Of a DNA stretch of 64,000 bases, positions 55,019-64,000 are shown piece by piece (the stretch's first letter is position 1; each line of letters opens with the position of its first letter). The stretch is taken from NCBI RefSeq assembly GCF_048564905.1, contig NC_133018.1, forward strand, positions 3,968,001 through 4,032,000, given 5' to 3'. The DNA is from Vicugna pacos. Its lineage: Eukaryota > Chordata > Mammalia > Artiodactyla > Camelidae. A model generated the notes under the pieces. It searched no databases. It had not been told where the DNA came from and worked only from the letters and a program-made list of their open reading frames with translations. Position numbers and translations under genes: made by a program.

Positions 55019-55514
55019 AAAGCCTTTGAGTTGCCGTGATATGTGGCACAGTAATAATCAGCCTCATCCTCGTGCTGGAGCCCAGAGATGAGCAGAAGCC
55101 CAGCATTAGCTGAGGCATCGCTGGATCCAGAGAATCTGCTGGGAACGCCGGAGCCCTGGTGCTTGTCTGAATCTGAGTGGAAAGTAAGAAGATACCTGGG
55201 AGGGTTCCCTGGCTTCTGCTGGTACCAACGTATCCAGAAATCACCAACTTTGAAGCCACTGCTCAGGGTGCAGGTGAGTCTGGCTGATGCTCCCAGAGAC
55301 GCAGAGAGGGAGGACAGCTGAGTCAGCACAGGCTGGGAGAGGGACCCTGCAGACAAAGAAATGAGGGGACACTGGAGAAGAGACCAGAACTGAGCTGCTG
55401 GAGACTGTGAGCCAAGCCAGCTCCCACAGACGGCGGGGCTGCTCTGAGTCTCTGAGGAATGTCCCCACCTGTGCACTGAGACAGGAGCACGAGGAGGAGA
55501 GGCGTCCAGGCCAT
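55019..55514 (-). CDS. IGLV5: IGLV5-52-like V segment, intact
   Basis: The leader exon at 55469-55514 encodes MAWTPLLLVLLSQCTG and the V exon at 55019-55346 is 328 nt. The mature protein begins SQPVLTQLSSLSASLGASAR. C23 (LTCTLSSGFKVG), W41 (DFWIRWYQQKPGNPPRYLL) and C104 (DEADYYC) are present; CDR3 begins ATYHGNSKA. The SGF-VGDFWIRWYQQKPGNPP stretch is very close to human IGLV5-52 as I remember it, closer than any other V5 here, which suggests orthology. Splice sites are good and the RSS is perfect; the octamer has one mismatch. Predicted functional. Confidence 0.94.
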
Positions 55515-55610
55515 GGTGAAGGCAGCCCTCCTGAGACTCCTGGGCTGGAGCTAGGCTGCCCCCAGGCACCTCTTCTCTCTTTCAGTGGCCTCAGTGAGGC
55601 GGGGCTATTC

Positions 55611-55618
55611 ATGTAAAT
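55611..55618 (-). promoter_or_regulatory. Variant octamer of V5-52-like gene
   Basis: The plus strand reads ATGTAAAT, one mismatch from ATGCAAAT, at the usual distance (about 97 bp) from the ATG. Confidence 0.75.
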
Positions 55619-55907
55619 TAGCCTCCCATACTGGAGATCTCTGTTCCATCCTGAAGACCAGCATAGGACTGCATGTGCTTCTTTACAAGGAGGGGGTTGA
55701 TGGCTGAGACTCAGAGTTTGCCCCCATGGGAGTGACTCGGGAGGAAGCAGCTGCTGGGACCTTACACACACCTGTGAGCAGAGACCCTGCCCAGCCTACA
55801 GAGGACACACTGCTAAGTCTCCATCAGCCAACACAGGGCCCTGCCCTGGAGAGTCTGAGGGATTACATAGCAGGGGACACCCACAGTGCAGACCTGGAGA
55901 AAGCCCA

Positions 55908-55926
55908 CAGCGCCCCCTACTGCCCC
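55908..55926 (-). promoter_or_regulatory. CTCF-like motif upstream of V5-52-like gene
   Basis: The plus strand reads CAGCGCCCCCTACTGCCCC, a good reverse-complement CTCF core, 394 bp upstream of the ATG. Confidence 0.57.
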
Positions 55927-56480
55927 GTGATCTCAAATTTCAGTTTCTCAGTGTAAACTATGCTAATGGTGTTGGCCTGAAAGCATGGTCACTGTCATTC
56001 CAGTGTTCCAGAAATATCTGTGGACCACACCCTGTAGTGTCTGATGGTAATTGATATTAATAAGCATCCTTTTCAACTGAGTTCTCTCCAGATTTTAAGG
56101 CGAATGAGATGTGGAAAATATGATTACCATACAGTGTGACCAAGGCTGCAGTGAGGTGAGAAAGCAGAGAGCTTTGGGAACAAAGACTTGAGCAGCTCAT
56201 TCACCAGGGCAGCACCTGTCATCTGGGTCCGAATGGAATGGTGCCTGGTGGTCCTGCTGGTGGACAGACAAAGCAAGCGACACTTCTAGAAAAGGTGCAG
56301 GGTTCTAAGAAGGTGTAGCAGAGTGTTTGAATATTCAGAGACATCAAATAGCGCACGGTACTGGGAAGTGGCAAAACCCCCCATATTTCTGGGTCTCACA
56401 TTTCTTGGATGCTTTTAATGTCAGGCCACACCACGCTTGTTGGTGGCTCATCTCCTGCCACAGATGTTGTCCTCAACGTT
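55927..56480. other. Intergenic, nothing recognised
   Basis: No V element or clear repeat between the CTCF-like motif and the V relic. Confidence 0.5.
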
Positions 56481-56486
56481 CCAACA

Positions 56487-56525
56487 CCACAGGTGGATGA
56501 GTCAGCACTGTCTGGGCAAAAGATC
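56487..56525 (-). pseudogene. Relic of an IGLV V exon (first ~39 bp)
   Basis: On the minus strand a TTTTAG acceptor is followed in the normal phase by GSFAQTVLTHPPV, the counterpart of (G)[12 protein letters not shown] in V1 genes. Beyond this point similarity is lost, and no leader or RSS was found. It lies between the V5-52-like gene and the V6 pseudogene, where the human cluster has IGLV11-55 and IGLV10-54. Confidence 0.5.
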
Positions 56526-57540
56526 CTAAAAGATCAGCATAATGGCTGCCTCTCATTGTGCTTGGAAAAATGCTTCCATCCATTTCAGAAATAGTTATGA
56601 AGAGATGAGGACAAACCAGACCTAAGGGATATGAAAGGTGAAAACAGAGGCCGCTGTGGCTGAGGCAGGAGGCAGAGAGAACAGAGAGGTCGAGATGTCC
56701 CCAGGTCAACACCAGCCTTTGTCATCTGATGATAAAAGTATTCGTCTTCAGTTGACTTCATCAGACCCCTGGATATTCACAAGCTGGAAACTCACTGTTG
56801 TCTTTGTGGGATTGCCAGCACCCCAGGCTCTCTCTTCCTTCCTCTTCCTTGGCTTTCCCAGCTTGAAGAGGGTCTTCAGTGCCATGTTCACTGATGAGCT
56901 CTAAAATGTTACATTTCTCCTCTATTATGGACGTTTTCTATCAAAATCCCCTACCTGATTAGGGAGACCAAAAATGAGAGTCTCTTCTAAAATGTAATTT
57001 GGAAGTTTACTTCACTCCCTGCTCTACTGAATCAGGGCCTGCTATATGTTTTTTTTTTTCCCATCTTTTCCATTGGGTGACCCCTCTTGTTAAAGCAATA
57101 TCTCTGTTTTCTAGTTAAGGGGCAGAAAGGTACACAGGGGTTTCTTATTCTTCAAAGGAATACACAAAGTGTCTGTCCACATGAGTCTTCACATCTGATA
57201 AAGATGGAGGGAGTGAAAAAGACAATAAAGAGGGTCAGGTGCCTTGTTATAAGGAATTCAATGTTGAAACCTCAATGTGTGGAAGAAGCCGACGTCCTTT
57301 GATTAATTTATACTCAAAGATTTACACAAGGAACCTGGACAAGGCATAAAAGATATGAGTAATTCCTGTGGGATGTTTATAAGGAAGCCATGGATTACAA
57401 GGAAAAGCCATTAGGGGATCCATGGAAATCATGCAGAGCGAGGGAGCCCATGGTGGTCTCATCACATTTCACTGAGCGCAGGCATCAAGGCCTAACCCCA
57501 CCAATGCCTACACCCTCTACACGTCGCCACGTCCTTCCCT
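56526..57540. other. Intergenic, nothing recognised
   Basis: No V element or repeat that I can name. Contains a short T-run near 57050. Confidence 0.45.
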
Positions 57541-57543
57541 TGG

Positions 57544-58036
57544 TGTATTCATTATCTATTTCCTCACATCGTGTTTCTCCAAGATTAGAAGCTTAGAACA
57601 ATATATATGATGCCACAGGTCCTGTGAGTCAAGGAATGGGCACAACCTAGAAGGACGTTTCTGGCTCAGTTTTGTTTGTGAGGTTGCAGTCAAGGTTTTG
57701 ACCAGGAAATAGTCATATGAGGGCCTGACTGGGGCTGGTGGATCAGCTTCCAATGTGGCTGAGTTACAAGGCTGGTGGTAGGAGGCCTCAGGCCCTTGAC
57801 ACGTGAACCTCTCCACAGGGCTCCTTGAGAGTCTTCACAACACAGCGACCACCTTCCCCCACAGTGAGCGATCTAAGAAAGCACGATGGAAGTCCTCTGT
57901 GCTGCAGCGTCGGAAGTCACATGCGGCCATTTCCTTCATATCCTTAGTTTCACAAGTCAACTCTCTCCAGTGTGTACAAGGGCATGAACACCAGGGGTTG
58001 GGGATCATTTAGAGCGTCTTGGAGATGTGCTACCAC
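57544..58036 (+). mobile_element. MaLR-type LTR (fossil)
   Basis: Begins TGTATTCATTATCTATTTC and ends with CTACCAC, with 'ttctggctcagttttgtttg', 'ggatcagcttccaatgtggc', 'aacctctccacagggctcct' and 'cggaagtcacatgcggccat' between, the order of MLT1-type LTRs. A solo, old, decayed fossil. Confidence 0.65.
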
Positions 58037-58374
58037 CCCTAATCTGTCCCCATGAGACACAGAAACCTCACGCTGATGCAGAGTGAGCAAACCCTGAAGG
58101 CCAGCAGGGGCGTTAGAAATCCCACCTGCCCACCATGGAATAGTTGCCTCGTGGCGAGAGGAGCATTTTCAGTCTGCACATCCAGATCTCTCTTTCACTC
58201 CTTTTATGATCCTCACTCTCTGGTTAAAATTTATGCACATGAGAATTACACCCTTGAGTTGTATCCCAAAGAACTGTGCCTCACAGCACAGAAGAGATTT
58301 CTTAAGAGTGCTTTTTACTAAGTGGGCTGCCTTCATCCCTGAGTGGCAAGTGAATTGTCAAGTCAGCATTTCCA

Positions 58375-58565
58375 ATTGTCCAGTAGAATTTCCTGCCGTG
58401 GTGAAAACGTCCTCCGCCTATGCTCTCAGATATGGTAGCCACGAGACACATGAAGCCATTAAGCCGTTGAAGTGCAGCAAGTGTGGCTAAGAAATAGAAT
58501 TTTAAGTTTTACTGAATTTAATCAACTTACATTGAAATATAAATATCCACATTCTGCTAGTGGAG
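58375..58565. mobile_element. DNA-transposon-like fragment
   Basis: Phrases 'ccaattgtccagtagaattt', 'agatatggtagccacgagac', 'cagcaagtgtggctaagaaa' and 'tagaattttaagttttac' recall a mammalian non-autonomous DNA transposon (the 'tagtggctaccatattgg' type). Family not fixed. Confidence 0.35.
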
Positions 58566-58636
58566 ACCCAAGAACCCAAATTTGAAGAGAACCAAATAGA
58601 GGCAGGGCCAAAATTCAAACACAAACACTCCCGTAA

Positions 58637-58652
58637 AACAAGGGACATTTTT
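58637..58652. repeat. Target-site duplication, left, of second L1
   Basis: AACAAGGGACATTTTT, repeated exactly at 59762-59777. Confidence 0.88.
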
Positions 58653-59761
58653 TAACATTTTTTATTGATTTATAATCATTTTACAATGTTGTGTCAAATT
58701 CCAGTGTTCAGCACAATTTTTCAGTCATTCATGGACATATACACACTCATTGTCACATTTTTTTTCTGTGAGTTATCATAACATTTTGTGTATATTTCCC
58801 TGTGCTATACAGTGTAATCTTGTTTATCTATTCTAAAATTTTGAAATCCCAGTCTATCCCTTCCCACCCTCCACCCCCCTGGTAACCACAAGTCTGTATA
58901 CTCTGTCCATGAGTCTATTTCTGTCCTGTATTTATGCTTTGTTTTTGTTTGTTTGTTTGTTTTTGTTTTTGTTTTTTAGATTCCACATATGAGCGATCTC
59001 ATATGATATTTTTCTTTCTCTTTCTTGCTTACTTCACTTAGAATGACATTCTCCAGGAGCATCCATGTTGCTGCAAATGGCATTATGTTGTCAGTTTTTA
59101 TGGCTGAGTAGTATTCCACTGTATAAATATACCACATCTTCTTTTTCCAATCACCTGTTGATGGACATTTAGGCTGATTCCATGTTTTGGCTATTGTAAA
59201 TAGTGCTGCTATGAACATTGGGGTGCAGGTGTCATCCTGAAGTAGATTTCCTTATGGGTACAAGCCCAGGAGTGGGATTCCTGGGTCATATGGTAAGTCT
59301 ATTCCTAGTCTTTTGAGGAATCTCCACACTGTTTTCCATAGTGGCTGCACCAAACTGCATTCCCACCAGCAGTGTAGGAGGGTTCCCCTTTCTCCACAGC
59401 CTCTCCAGCATTTGTCATTTTTGGATTTTTGAATGATGGCCATTCTGACTGGTGTGAGGTGATACCTCATTGTAGTTTTGATTTGCATTTCTCTGATAAT
59501 TAGTGATATTGAACATTTTTTCATGTGCTTTTTGATCATTTGAATGTCTTCCTTGGAGAATTGCTTGTTTAGGTCTTCTGCCCATTTTTGGATTGGGTTG
59601 TTTATTTTTTTCTTATTGAGTTGTATGAGCTGCTTATATATTTTGGAGATCAAGCCTTTGTCGGTTTCACTTGCAAAAATTTTCTCCCATTCCGTAGGTC
59701 TTCTTCTTGTTTTATTTCTGGTTTCCTTTGCTCTGCAGAAGCTTGTAAGTTTCATTAGGTC
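58653..59761 (-). mobile_element. 5'-truncated LINE-1
   Basis: The same family as the 20.6-kb element and highly similar to it, but shorter at the 5' side. On the minus strand it has the ORF2 C-terminus ([20 protein letters not shown], then [18 protein letters not shown], then [20 protein letters not shown]), interrupted once between 59218 and 59252, then the 3' UTR and A-tail. Flanked by perfect 16-bp target duplications. Confidence 0.94.
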
Positions 59762-59777
59762 AACAAGGGACATTTTT
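59762..59777. repeat. Target-site duplication, right, of second L1
   Basis: AACAAGGGACATTTTT, an exact copy of 58637-58652. Confidence 0.88.
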
Positions 59778-60119
59778 ATACACTCGTCTTTGCCTGTGTT
59801 CTTGTCTGTTTCCTCATACCCACCCTAAACTGTAAACCATAAGAGTACGGGACCTTTCCACATCTTTATCTTTGTATCCCATGCTTGAAAAATAATCCCT
59901 GTGGGAATTAATGAAGAGCAAGCTATTATATTTTCATGTGTTTTTTATAAAGTTTTAAAATATTATTCACACATCTAATCTAGCCAAAAATCATACTCCA
60001 CGCTCTGATTGGGAGGAGATTCCACACGACTGGGTCACAGGTTCTCTGACCTTATCGTCTTACAACATTATTCATCCATCAAAACAATCATTTGAACTGT
60101 GTGTTGATGTTTGTCTAAG

Positions 60120-60232
60120 ATGGCAAAGCAGTAGCACAAGGAGGTGACACATCTTACACCCAGTGATGGCAGAAACAGGGTTCAAAGCCAAAGGCTTCCG
60201 AATGGCTGAGAACATGCTCTTTACCATGCAGT
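60120..60232 (-). mobile_element. MIR SINE fragment
   Basis: The plus strand 'atggcagaaacagggttcaa', 'agccaaaggc' and 'aacatgctctttaccatgca' fits the 5' half of MIR in reverse. Confidence 0.6.
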
Positions 60233-60425
60233 TTTCAAACTGGGGTGATTTTTGCTCTCCCAGGGGATATTTGAATATGGCTGGAGTTTTGTGTGTGTGT
60301 CACAATATGGAGAGTAGGTTGTTACTGGCTTCTGATGTGTGGGGCTCAAGGATGCTTCTAAATGTCCTGCAGTGCACAGAAGAGCCCCCTCCACAAGGAA
60401 TACAGAAGTTCAGAAACCCTGATTT
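60233..60425. mobile_element. MER5A-like DNA transposon fragment
   Basis: The series 'tcaaactggggtgatttttg', 'ggatatttgaatatggctgg', 'gatgcttctaaatgtcctgc', 'agtgcacagaagagccccct' and 'cagaaaccctgatttgaac' matches the MER5A (hAT) pattern. Non-autonomous and old. Confidence 0.75.
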
Positions 60426-60625
60426 GAACTAAATCTCCTCCATGAACTGATTGCAGTGGATTATGAGATCATCCATCAAGACATGAGAGGAAAATATTAT
60501 ATTTTGAAAGGAAAAGAGAAGAACTCATGAAAGTCCAACTTGAGCCTCCAAGCGTGACACAGGGAGAATCAGCCCTCCTGGCTGGGATGGGTCGAGGGCA
60601 GACCCAGGACAGGGAGGCTCTGGGC

Positions 60626-60664
60626 AGTTTTGGTCTCACCTCCTCATGGGTCTGGAGCACTGTG
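60626..60664 (-). promoter_or_regulatory. RSS of V6 pseudogene
   Basis: Consensus heptamer CACAGTG (60658-60664), 23-nt spacer, nonamer ACCAAAACT (60626-60634). Confidence 0.83.
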
Positions 60665-61139
60665 TTCTTACTGCTGTCATAACCAGACTGACAACAGTAG
60701 TCGGCCTCGTCCTCGGACTTCAGCCCAGAGATGGTCAGGGAGGCGGCACTGGAGGAGGTGTCAGTGGAGTCAGGGAACCGAGCGGGAACCTCAGAGGGTC
60801 TTTCATCATCTTCGTAGATTACAGTGGTGGGGGCACTGCCTGGGCGCTGCTGGTAGCAGTGCACAATCCCCAGTGTTGTCGCTGCTGCGGGCACAGGAGA
60901 TGGTGACCTTCTGCCCAGGAGACCCCGACACAGAGCTGGGCTGAGTCAGCACAACCTCTGCCCAAGACCCTGCAATGAGGAAGGACACAGAGATCAGCGA
61001 AGACAGGACAGATCCCGTTCCAAGGGAGGAGGGAGAGACCATCCTGCCAGATGACAGACAGGAACCCTCCCAGAATGCCCTGTAGGCACCCACCTGTGCA
61101 GTGAGCGAGGAGGGTGAGGAGGAGTGGAGCCCAGGCCAT
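60665..61139 (-). pseudogene. IGLV6: IGLV6 pseudogene
   Basis: The leader exon at 61094-61139 encodes [16 protein letters not shown] and the V exon is 60665-60969, with good splice ends. FR1 reads [20 protein letters not shown], then C23 and an [11 protein letters not shown]1. A frameshift in CDR1 separates this from the rest, which continues in another frame as [37 protein letters not shown] and [10 protein letters not shown]. The [13 protein letters not shown] and LTISGLK-EDEADY phrases are hallmarks of V6 (human IGLV6-57, from memory). W41 is also Cys. Octamer and RSS are intact. It is the most 5' V segment in the window. Confidence 0.92.
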
Positions 61140-61239
61140 GGTAGAGGTGCTCAGGCTCTGCTTCCTGAGCCCCACAGCCAGGCCTGGGCCCACCAACCCT
61201 TCTTATACGTCACCCTGATCCTGAGGGTGAGAGGTCTCC

Positions 61240-61247
61240 ATGCAAAT
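61240..61247 (-). promoter_or_regulatory. Octamer of V6 pseudogene
   Basis: Consensus ATGCAAAT on the plus strand, about 101 bp upstream of the ATG. Confidence 0.86.
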
Positions 61248-61426
61248 CTTACCCCTTATGAGGTTGTTTAAATTCCTCCTTCAGCCTTAGCCATGGTTGA
61301 TAACCTGATAATAAGAAAGACTGTATGAGGGGGGATGTTATTCACCCCAGTGAGGTCACAGGAACACCTACAAGAGGTCTGGAAACAACTGAGAAACTGG
61401 AGAGCATAGAGCCGGTGCATAGGCCA

Positions 61427-61445
61427 CAGCGCCCTCTAGTGGATG
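61427..61445 (-). promoter_or_regulatory. CTCF-like motif upstream of V6 pseudogene
   Basis: The plus strand reads CAGCGCCCTCTAGTGGATG, a very good reverse-complement CTCF core (CACTAGAGGGCGCTG), 288 bp upstream of the ATG. Confidence 0.6.
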
Positions 61446-62540
61446 CATAACACACGTCCACCCTAGGCAGGTGCTGGTGCTCAGGACCCCCGCCCTGCCC
61501 AGTCTGCACCTCTCACGATTCCAGCCGTGAGTCCAAGGTGTCTCTGCACTGCATCCTACGGTCAAACTACATTCAAACCTTCATATTCATCCAGGTGGAC
61601 CGCTTCTTCAGTCCAGACGTTTAGAGTCACTTTGTGTTAAAGGAGGTGATAAATACCAGCAGAATGCACTCTATTTGGAAGGAAATGGAGGCGAGGACGC
61701 TGCCCTCTCCAGGAGAGGACACGTGGGGCAAGTTTCTGAGCCATTCTCTGAAAGGAGCCTAGCTATTCAGACAAGAAGAGAGAGGAATCCTGGGATTGGG
61801 ACCAGACTTCCCCCACCAGAAGGCACCAGGAAAGGAGAAAGAATCTGAGGAGGAAGTGAGGACAGGGGCCCTATGTGAATCAAGGGTCAATTCAATCATA
61901 GCCCATAATCAAGATATGCAATGAACATTTGAAATAAAGCATCAGAATGGAAAATCAGCAGGACCAGATGAATTTGAAAGAGCTTCGGAGAGAGACTCTA
62001 CAACGTTCGTGACCAACTGGATGTCTGGGTAGGGTAGAAAAAAGAGCCCATATCCATAATCCGAGGTTTCTCATTCTGTGGACCAGTTGGATACTATTCA
62101 TTTTACTTATTTTTTTACTTTCAATAAATTGACTCTTTATTCACTCAAGATGCTTTTAATAGCACTATGATACAGCAAGGACATTTGTGGGGGTTCTTCT
62201 TTAAGCCTGAAAGCCAAAGTGCTAGGTAACAATAACCTCCTTCCATTTTGTCTGCAGAGCACCTAAGAACTCAAGTAAAACAGACACTACCATAAAGAAG
62301 CTTACCAAAAGGAACAATCTACCAGCTGGGAACCACCATCTGAATGTAAAATGTCTGGAAAATGGAATAGTTCTAAAGAATTATCATTTGACTACATCCA
62401 AGAACACAGGGCTAACTTTAAAAAGTTAATCTCAAAGACTTAAAAATCTATCAATTGTATGCAAGTCGACCTCCTGCAATATTAAAACTCCATTACCTTA
62501 CATCATTTATGACTAAACAGTGAGCAAGACAAAGATAAAC
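61446..62540. other. Intergenic, nothing recognised
   Basis: No V gene, leader or RSS. Composition shifts to AT-rich from about 62090. Confidence 0.5.
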
Positions 62541-62546
62541 TTTTTC

Positions 62547-62654
62547 AAAAAACATAGAACTCTTCACGAATGTGTGTATCATCCTTATGCAGGGGCCATG
62601 CTAATCTTCTCTATATTGTGCCAATTTTAGTACATGTCCTGCTGAAACGAGTAC
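62547..62654 (-). pseudogene. U6 snRNA pseudogene
   Basis: The minus strand reads as a full-length U6 snRNA copy with substitutions: it starts GTACTCGTTTCAGCAGG, includes ACTAAAATTGG, AGAGAAGATTAGCATGGCCC and CCTGCATAAGGATGA, and ends in a T-run (62547-62552). Changes in several normally invariant bases, among them the 5' end and CGCAAATTCGTG, indicate a dead retrocopy of the kind common in mammals. Confidence 0.92.
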
Positions 62655-63029
62655 TCTAATTTTATTTTCATGTTGAATAGTTTGAGCCCAAGTTGCACCT
62701 TTTTATTAAAGCAATTATATTATCAGAATTGGTGATTCCGAAGTCAGATGAGGTTAAACAATATTTGGAGATTCTATGACCATAATGCTATGTTAAGAAA
62801 ACATCAGTGACTTCCTTTGGTTTCATGGTCACAGCCAGTGTCACCACAGCTGTGGCTTGTCACCAACATCCTGAGGGGATGGACATGCTCTTCTGCAGCA
62901 CAAAGTGAGTGAAAATGTAGATGGTGTTTCCTCCTATCAGTGCTTACACACCCTGACTTCCGTCCACAGGCTCTATTCCTGTGCTTCAGCAGTGCCCCTC
63001 ACCTCTGGCCCAGCTTCTTTTGTTTTTTA

Positions 63030-63180
63030 ATTTTGTTCAAAATAAATAATATAAAATTTACTATCTTAACCATTTTTAGGTGTACAGTTCAATAGCATTA
63101 GGCATATTGGCGTTGCTGTGCAACAGATCTCCAGAAATTTTCATCTTGAAAAACTGAAACTTAGTCATTAAACAACAATT
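63030..63180 (-). mobile_element. Older LINE-1 3' UTR fragment
   Basis: Contains 'aatttactatcttaaccatt', 'tttaggtgtacagttcaata', 'gttgctgtgcaacagatctc' and 'catcttgaaaaactgaaact', the reverse of an old L1 3' UTR. It is adjacent to a younger L1 that appears to have inserted beside or into it. Confidence 0.65.
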
Positions 63181-63182
63181 CT

Positions 63183-63865
63183 CCATTTTTTAAACATTTT
63201 TTAATTGAGTAATAGTCATTTTACAATGTTGTGTCAAATTCTAGTGTAGAGCACAATTTTTCAGTTATATATGAACATATATATATTCATTGTCACATTT
63301 TTTTCGCTATGAACTACCACAAGATCTTGTTTTATTTCCCTGTGCTATAGAATATTATCTTGTTTATCTATTCTGCGTTTTAAAATCCCAGTCTTTCCCT
63401 TCTCACCCCCCGCCCCCTTGGCAACCACAAGTTTGTATTCTATGTCTATGAGTCTGTTTCTGTTTTGTATTTATGTTTTGTTTTGTTTTGTTTTCAGATT
63501 CCTCATATGAGCGATCTCATATGGTATTTTTCTTTCTCTTTCTGGCTTACTTCACTTAGAATGGCATTCTCCAGGAACACCATGTTGCTGCAAATGGCAT
63601 TATGTTGTCAGTTTTTATGGCTGAATAGTATTCCATCGTATAAATATACCACCTCTTCTTAATCCAGTCATCTGTTGATGGACATTTAGGCTGTTTCCAT
63701 ATCTTGGCTATTATAAATAGTGCTGCTATGAACATTGGGGTGCAGGTGTCATTTTGAAGTAGGGTTCCTTCTGGATTTATGCCCAGGAGTGGGGTTCCTG
63801 GGTCATATGGTAAGTCTATTCCTAGTCTTTGGAGGAATCTCTATACTGTTTTCCATAATGGCTTT
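63183..63865 (-). mobile_element. 5'-truncated LINE-1
   Basis: The same 3' UTR and ORF2-end family as the 20.6- and 58.7-kb elements, but with more substitutions and shorter indels, so older. It ends near 63865 at 'ttttccataatggct'. No clear target duplication was found. Confidence 0.88.
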
Positions 63866-64000
63866 CCTTGCTTCCCTCTCCCACTCTTAATGATTTAGAT
63901 GTCTTCTTCCACAATTTTGTGTTTATTCTTTTTGTAATTCATGGCAGTTATCTCTTTTCCAGTTATGAGTTTCTCATTTTTGTAGCATCCTGCTTCTTTA
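63866..64000. other. Window end, nothing recognised
   Basis: A T-rich sequence without V or repeat features I can name. Confidence 0.4.

Noticed and set aside
62547-62654. A working U6 snRNA gene
   Set aside because: Several substitutions at positions invariant in functional U6, and no proximal or distal sequence element was recognised upstream; called a pseudogene.
1-64000. CRISPR arrays, operons or bacterial-type genes
   Set aside because: The window is vertebrate genomic DNA with exon-intron V genes and mammalian repeats; no spaced direct repeats of CRISPR type.

Overview
This window is a stretch of a mammalian immunoglobulin lambda light-chain locus, inside the variable (IGLV) gene cluster. 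Fifteen V segments were found, all on the minus strand. Each has the standard layout: a 46-49 nt leader exon, an intron of about 100-125 nt, a V exon of about 300-330 nt, and a recombination signal (RSS) with a 23-type spacer. No J or C segments are present. Because every V segment is transcribed toward lower coordinates, the J-C clusters should lie beyond the left edge and joining would be by deletion. Two tRNA-derived SINEs of the camelid Vic-1 type (6.7 kb and 45.6 kb), plus L1 3' ends of matching style, point to a camelid (camel, llama or alpaca). The species cannot be fixed from sequence alone.

Layout from left to right: flank of a V8-type gene that must lie just off the left edge (1-360); a V relic (2.0 kb); V1-type gene with damage (5.2-5.7); intact V5 (8.6-9.1); V5 with a 3-codon FR3 deletion (14.9-15.4); V8 with an open frame but a poor heptamer (17.3-17.8); V1 pseudogene (23.0-23.5); V5 pseudogene (26.6-27.1); V9 with a terminal germline stop (29.8-30.3); V8 pseudogene (32.9-33.4); V1 pseudogene (37.0-37.5); V5 pseudogene (40.7-41.2); intact V1 (44.1-44.6); V5 that lost its ATG (47.6-48.1); V1/V10-like pseudogene (50.3-50.8); intact V5-52-like gene (55.0-55.5); V relic (56.5); V6 pseudogene (60.7-61.1). 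The order V6, relic, V5-52-like, V1/V10-like, V1/V5/V9 broadly resembles the human cluster around IGLV6-57 to IGLV9-49, whereas V8 sits in a different place.

The locus grew by segmental duplication. A unit V8 - AT-rich block - V1 - spacer - V5 occurs at 17.2-27.4 kb and 32.8-41.4 kb. A third AT-block + V1 lies at 41.5-44.7 kb, and a V1 - SINE - V5 cassette occurs at 5.2-9.5 and 43.8-48.4 kb. Inside the big duplication one tract of about 3.7 kb is nearly identical while its flanks differ by roughly 10 percent, which looks like recent conversion or exchange. A young L1 with a 17-bp target duplication sits in one copy of the AT-block unit, and both sister copies keep the empty site.

Each of the 15 V segments has an octamer or octamer-like promoter element. 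Each also has, 0.25-1.1 kb further upstream, a motif resembling a CTCF site in one fixed orientation. This second pattern is the most interesting regulatory signal seen. The rest is repeats: L1 fragments of several ages, L2, MIR, MER5A-like, LTR fossils of ERV1-like and MaLR type, a U6 pseudogene and microsatellites. No previously undescribed gene system was found; the novelty lies in locus architecture and in individual allele-like lesions.
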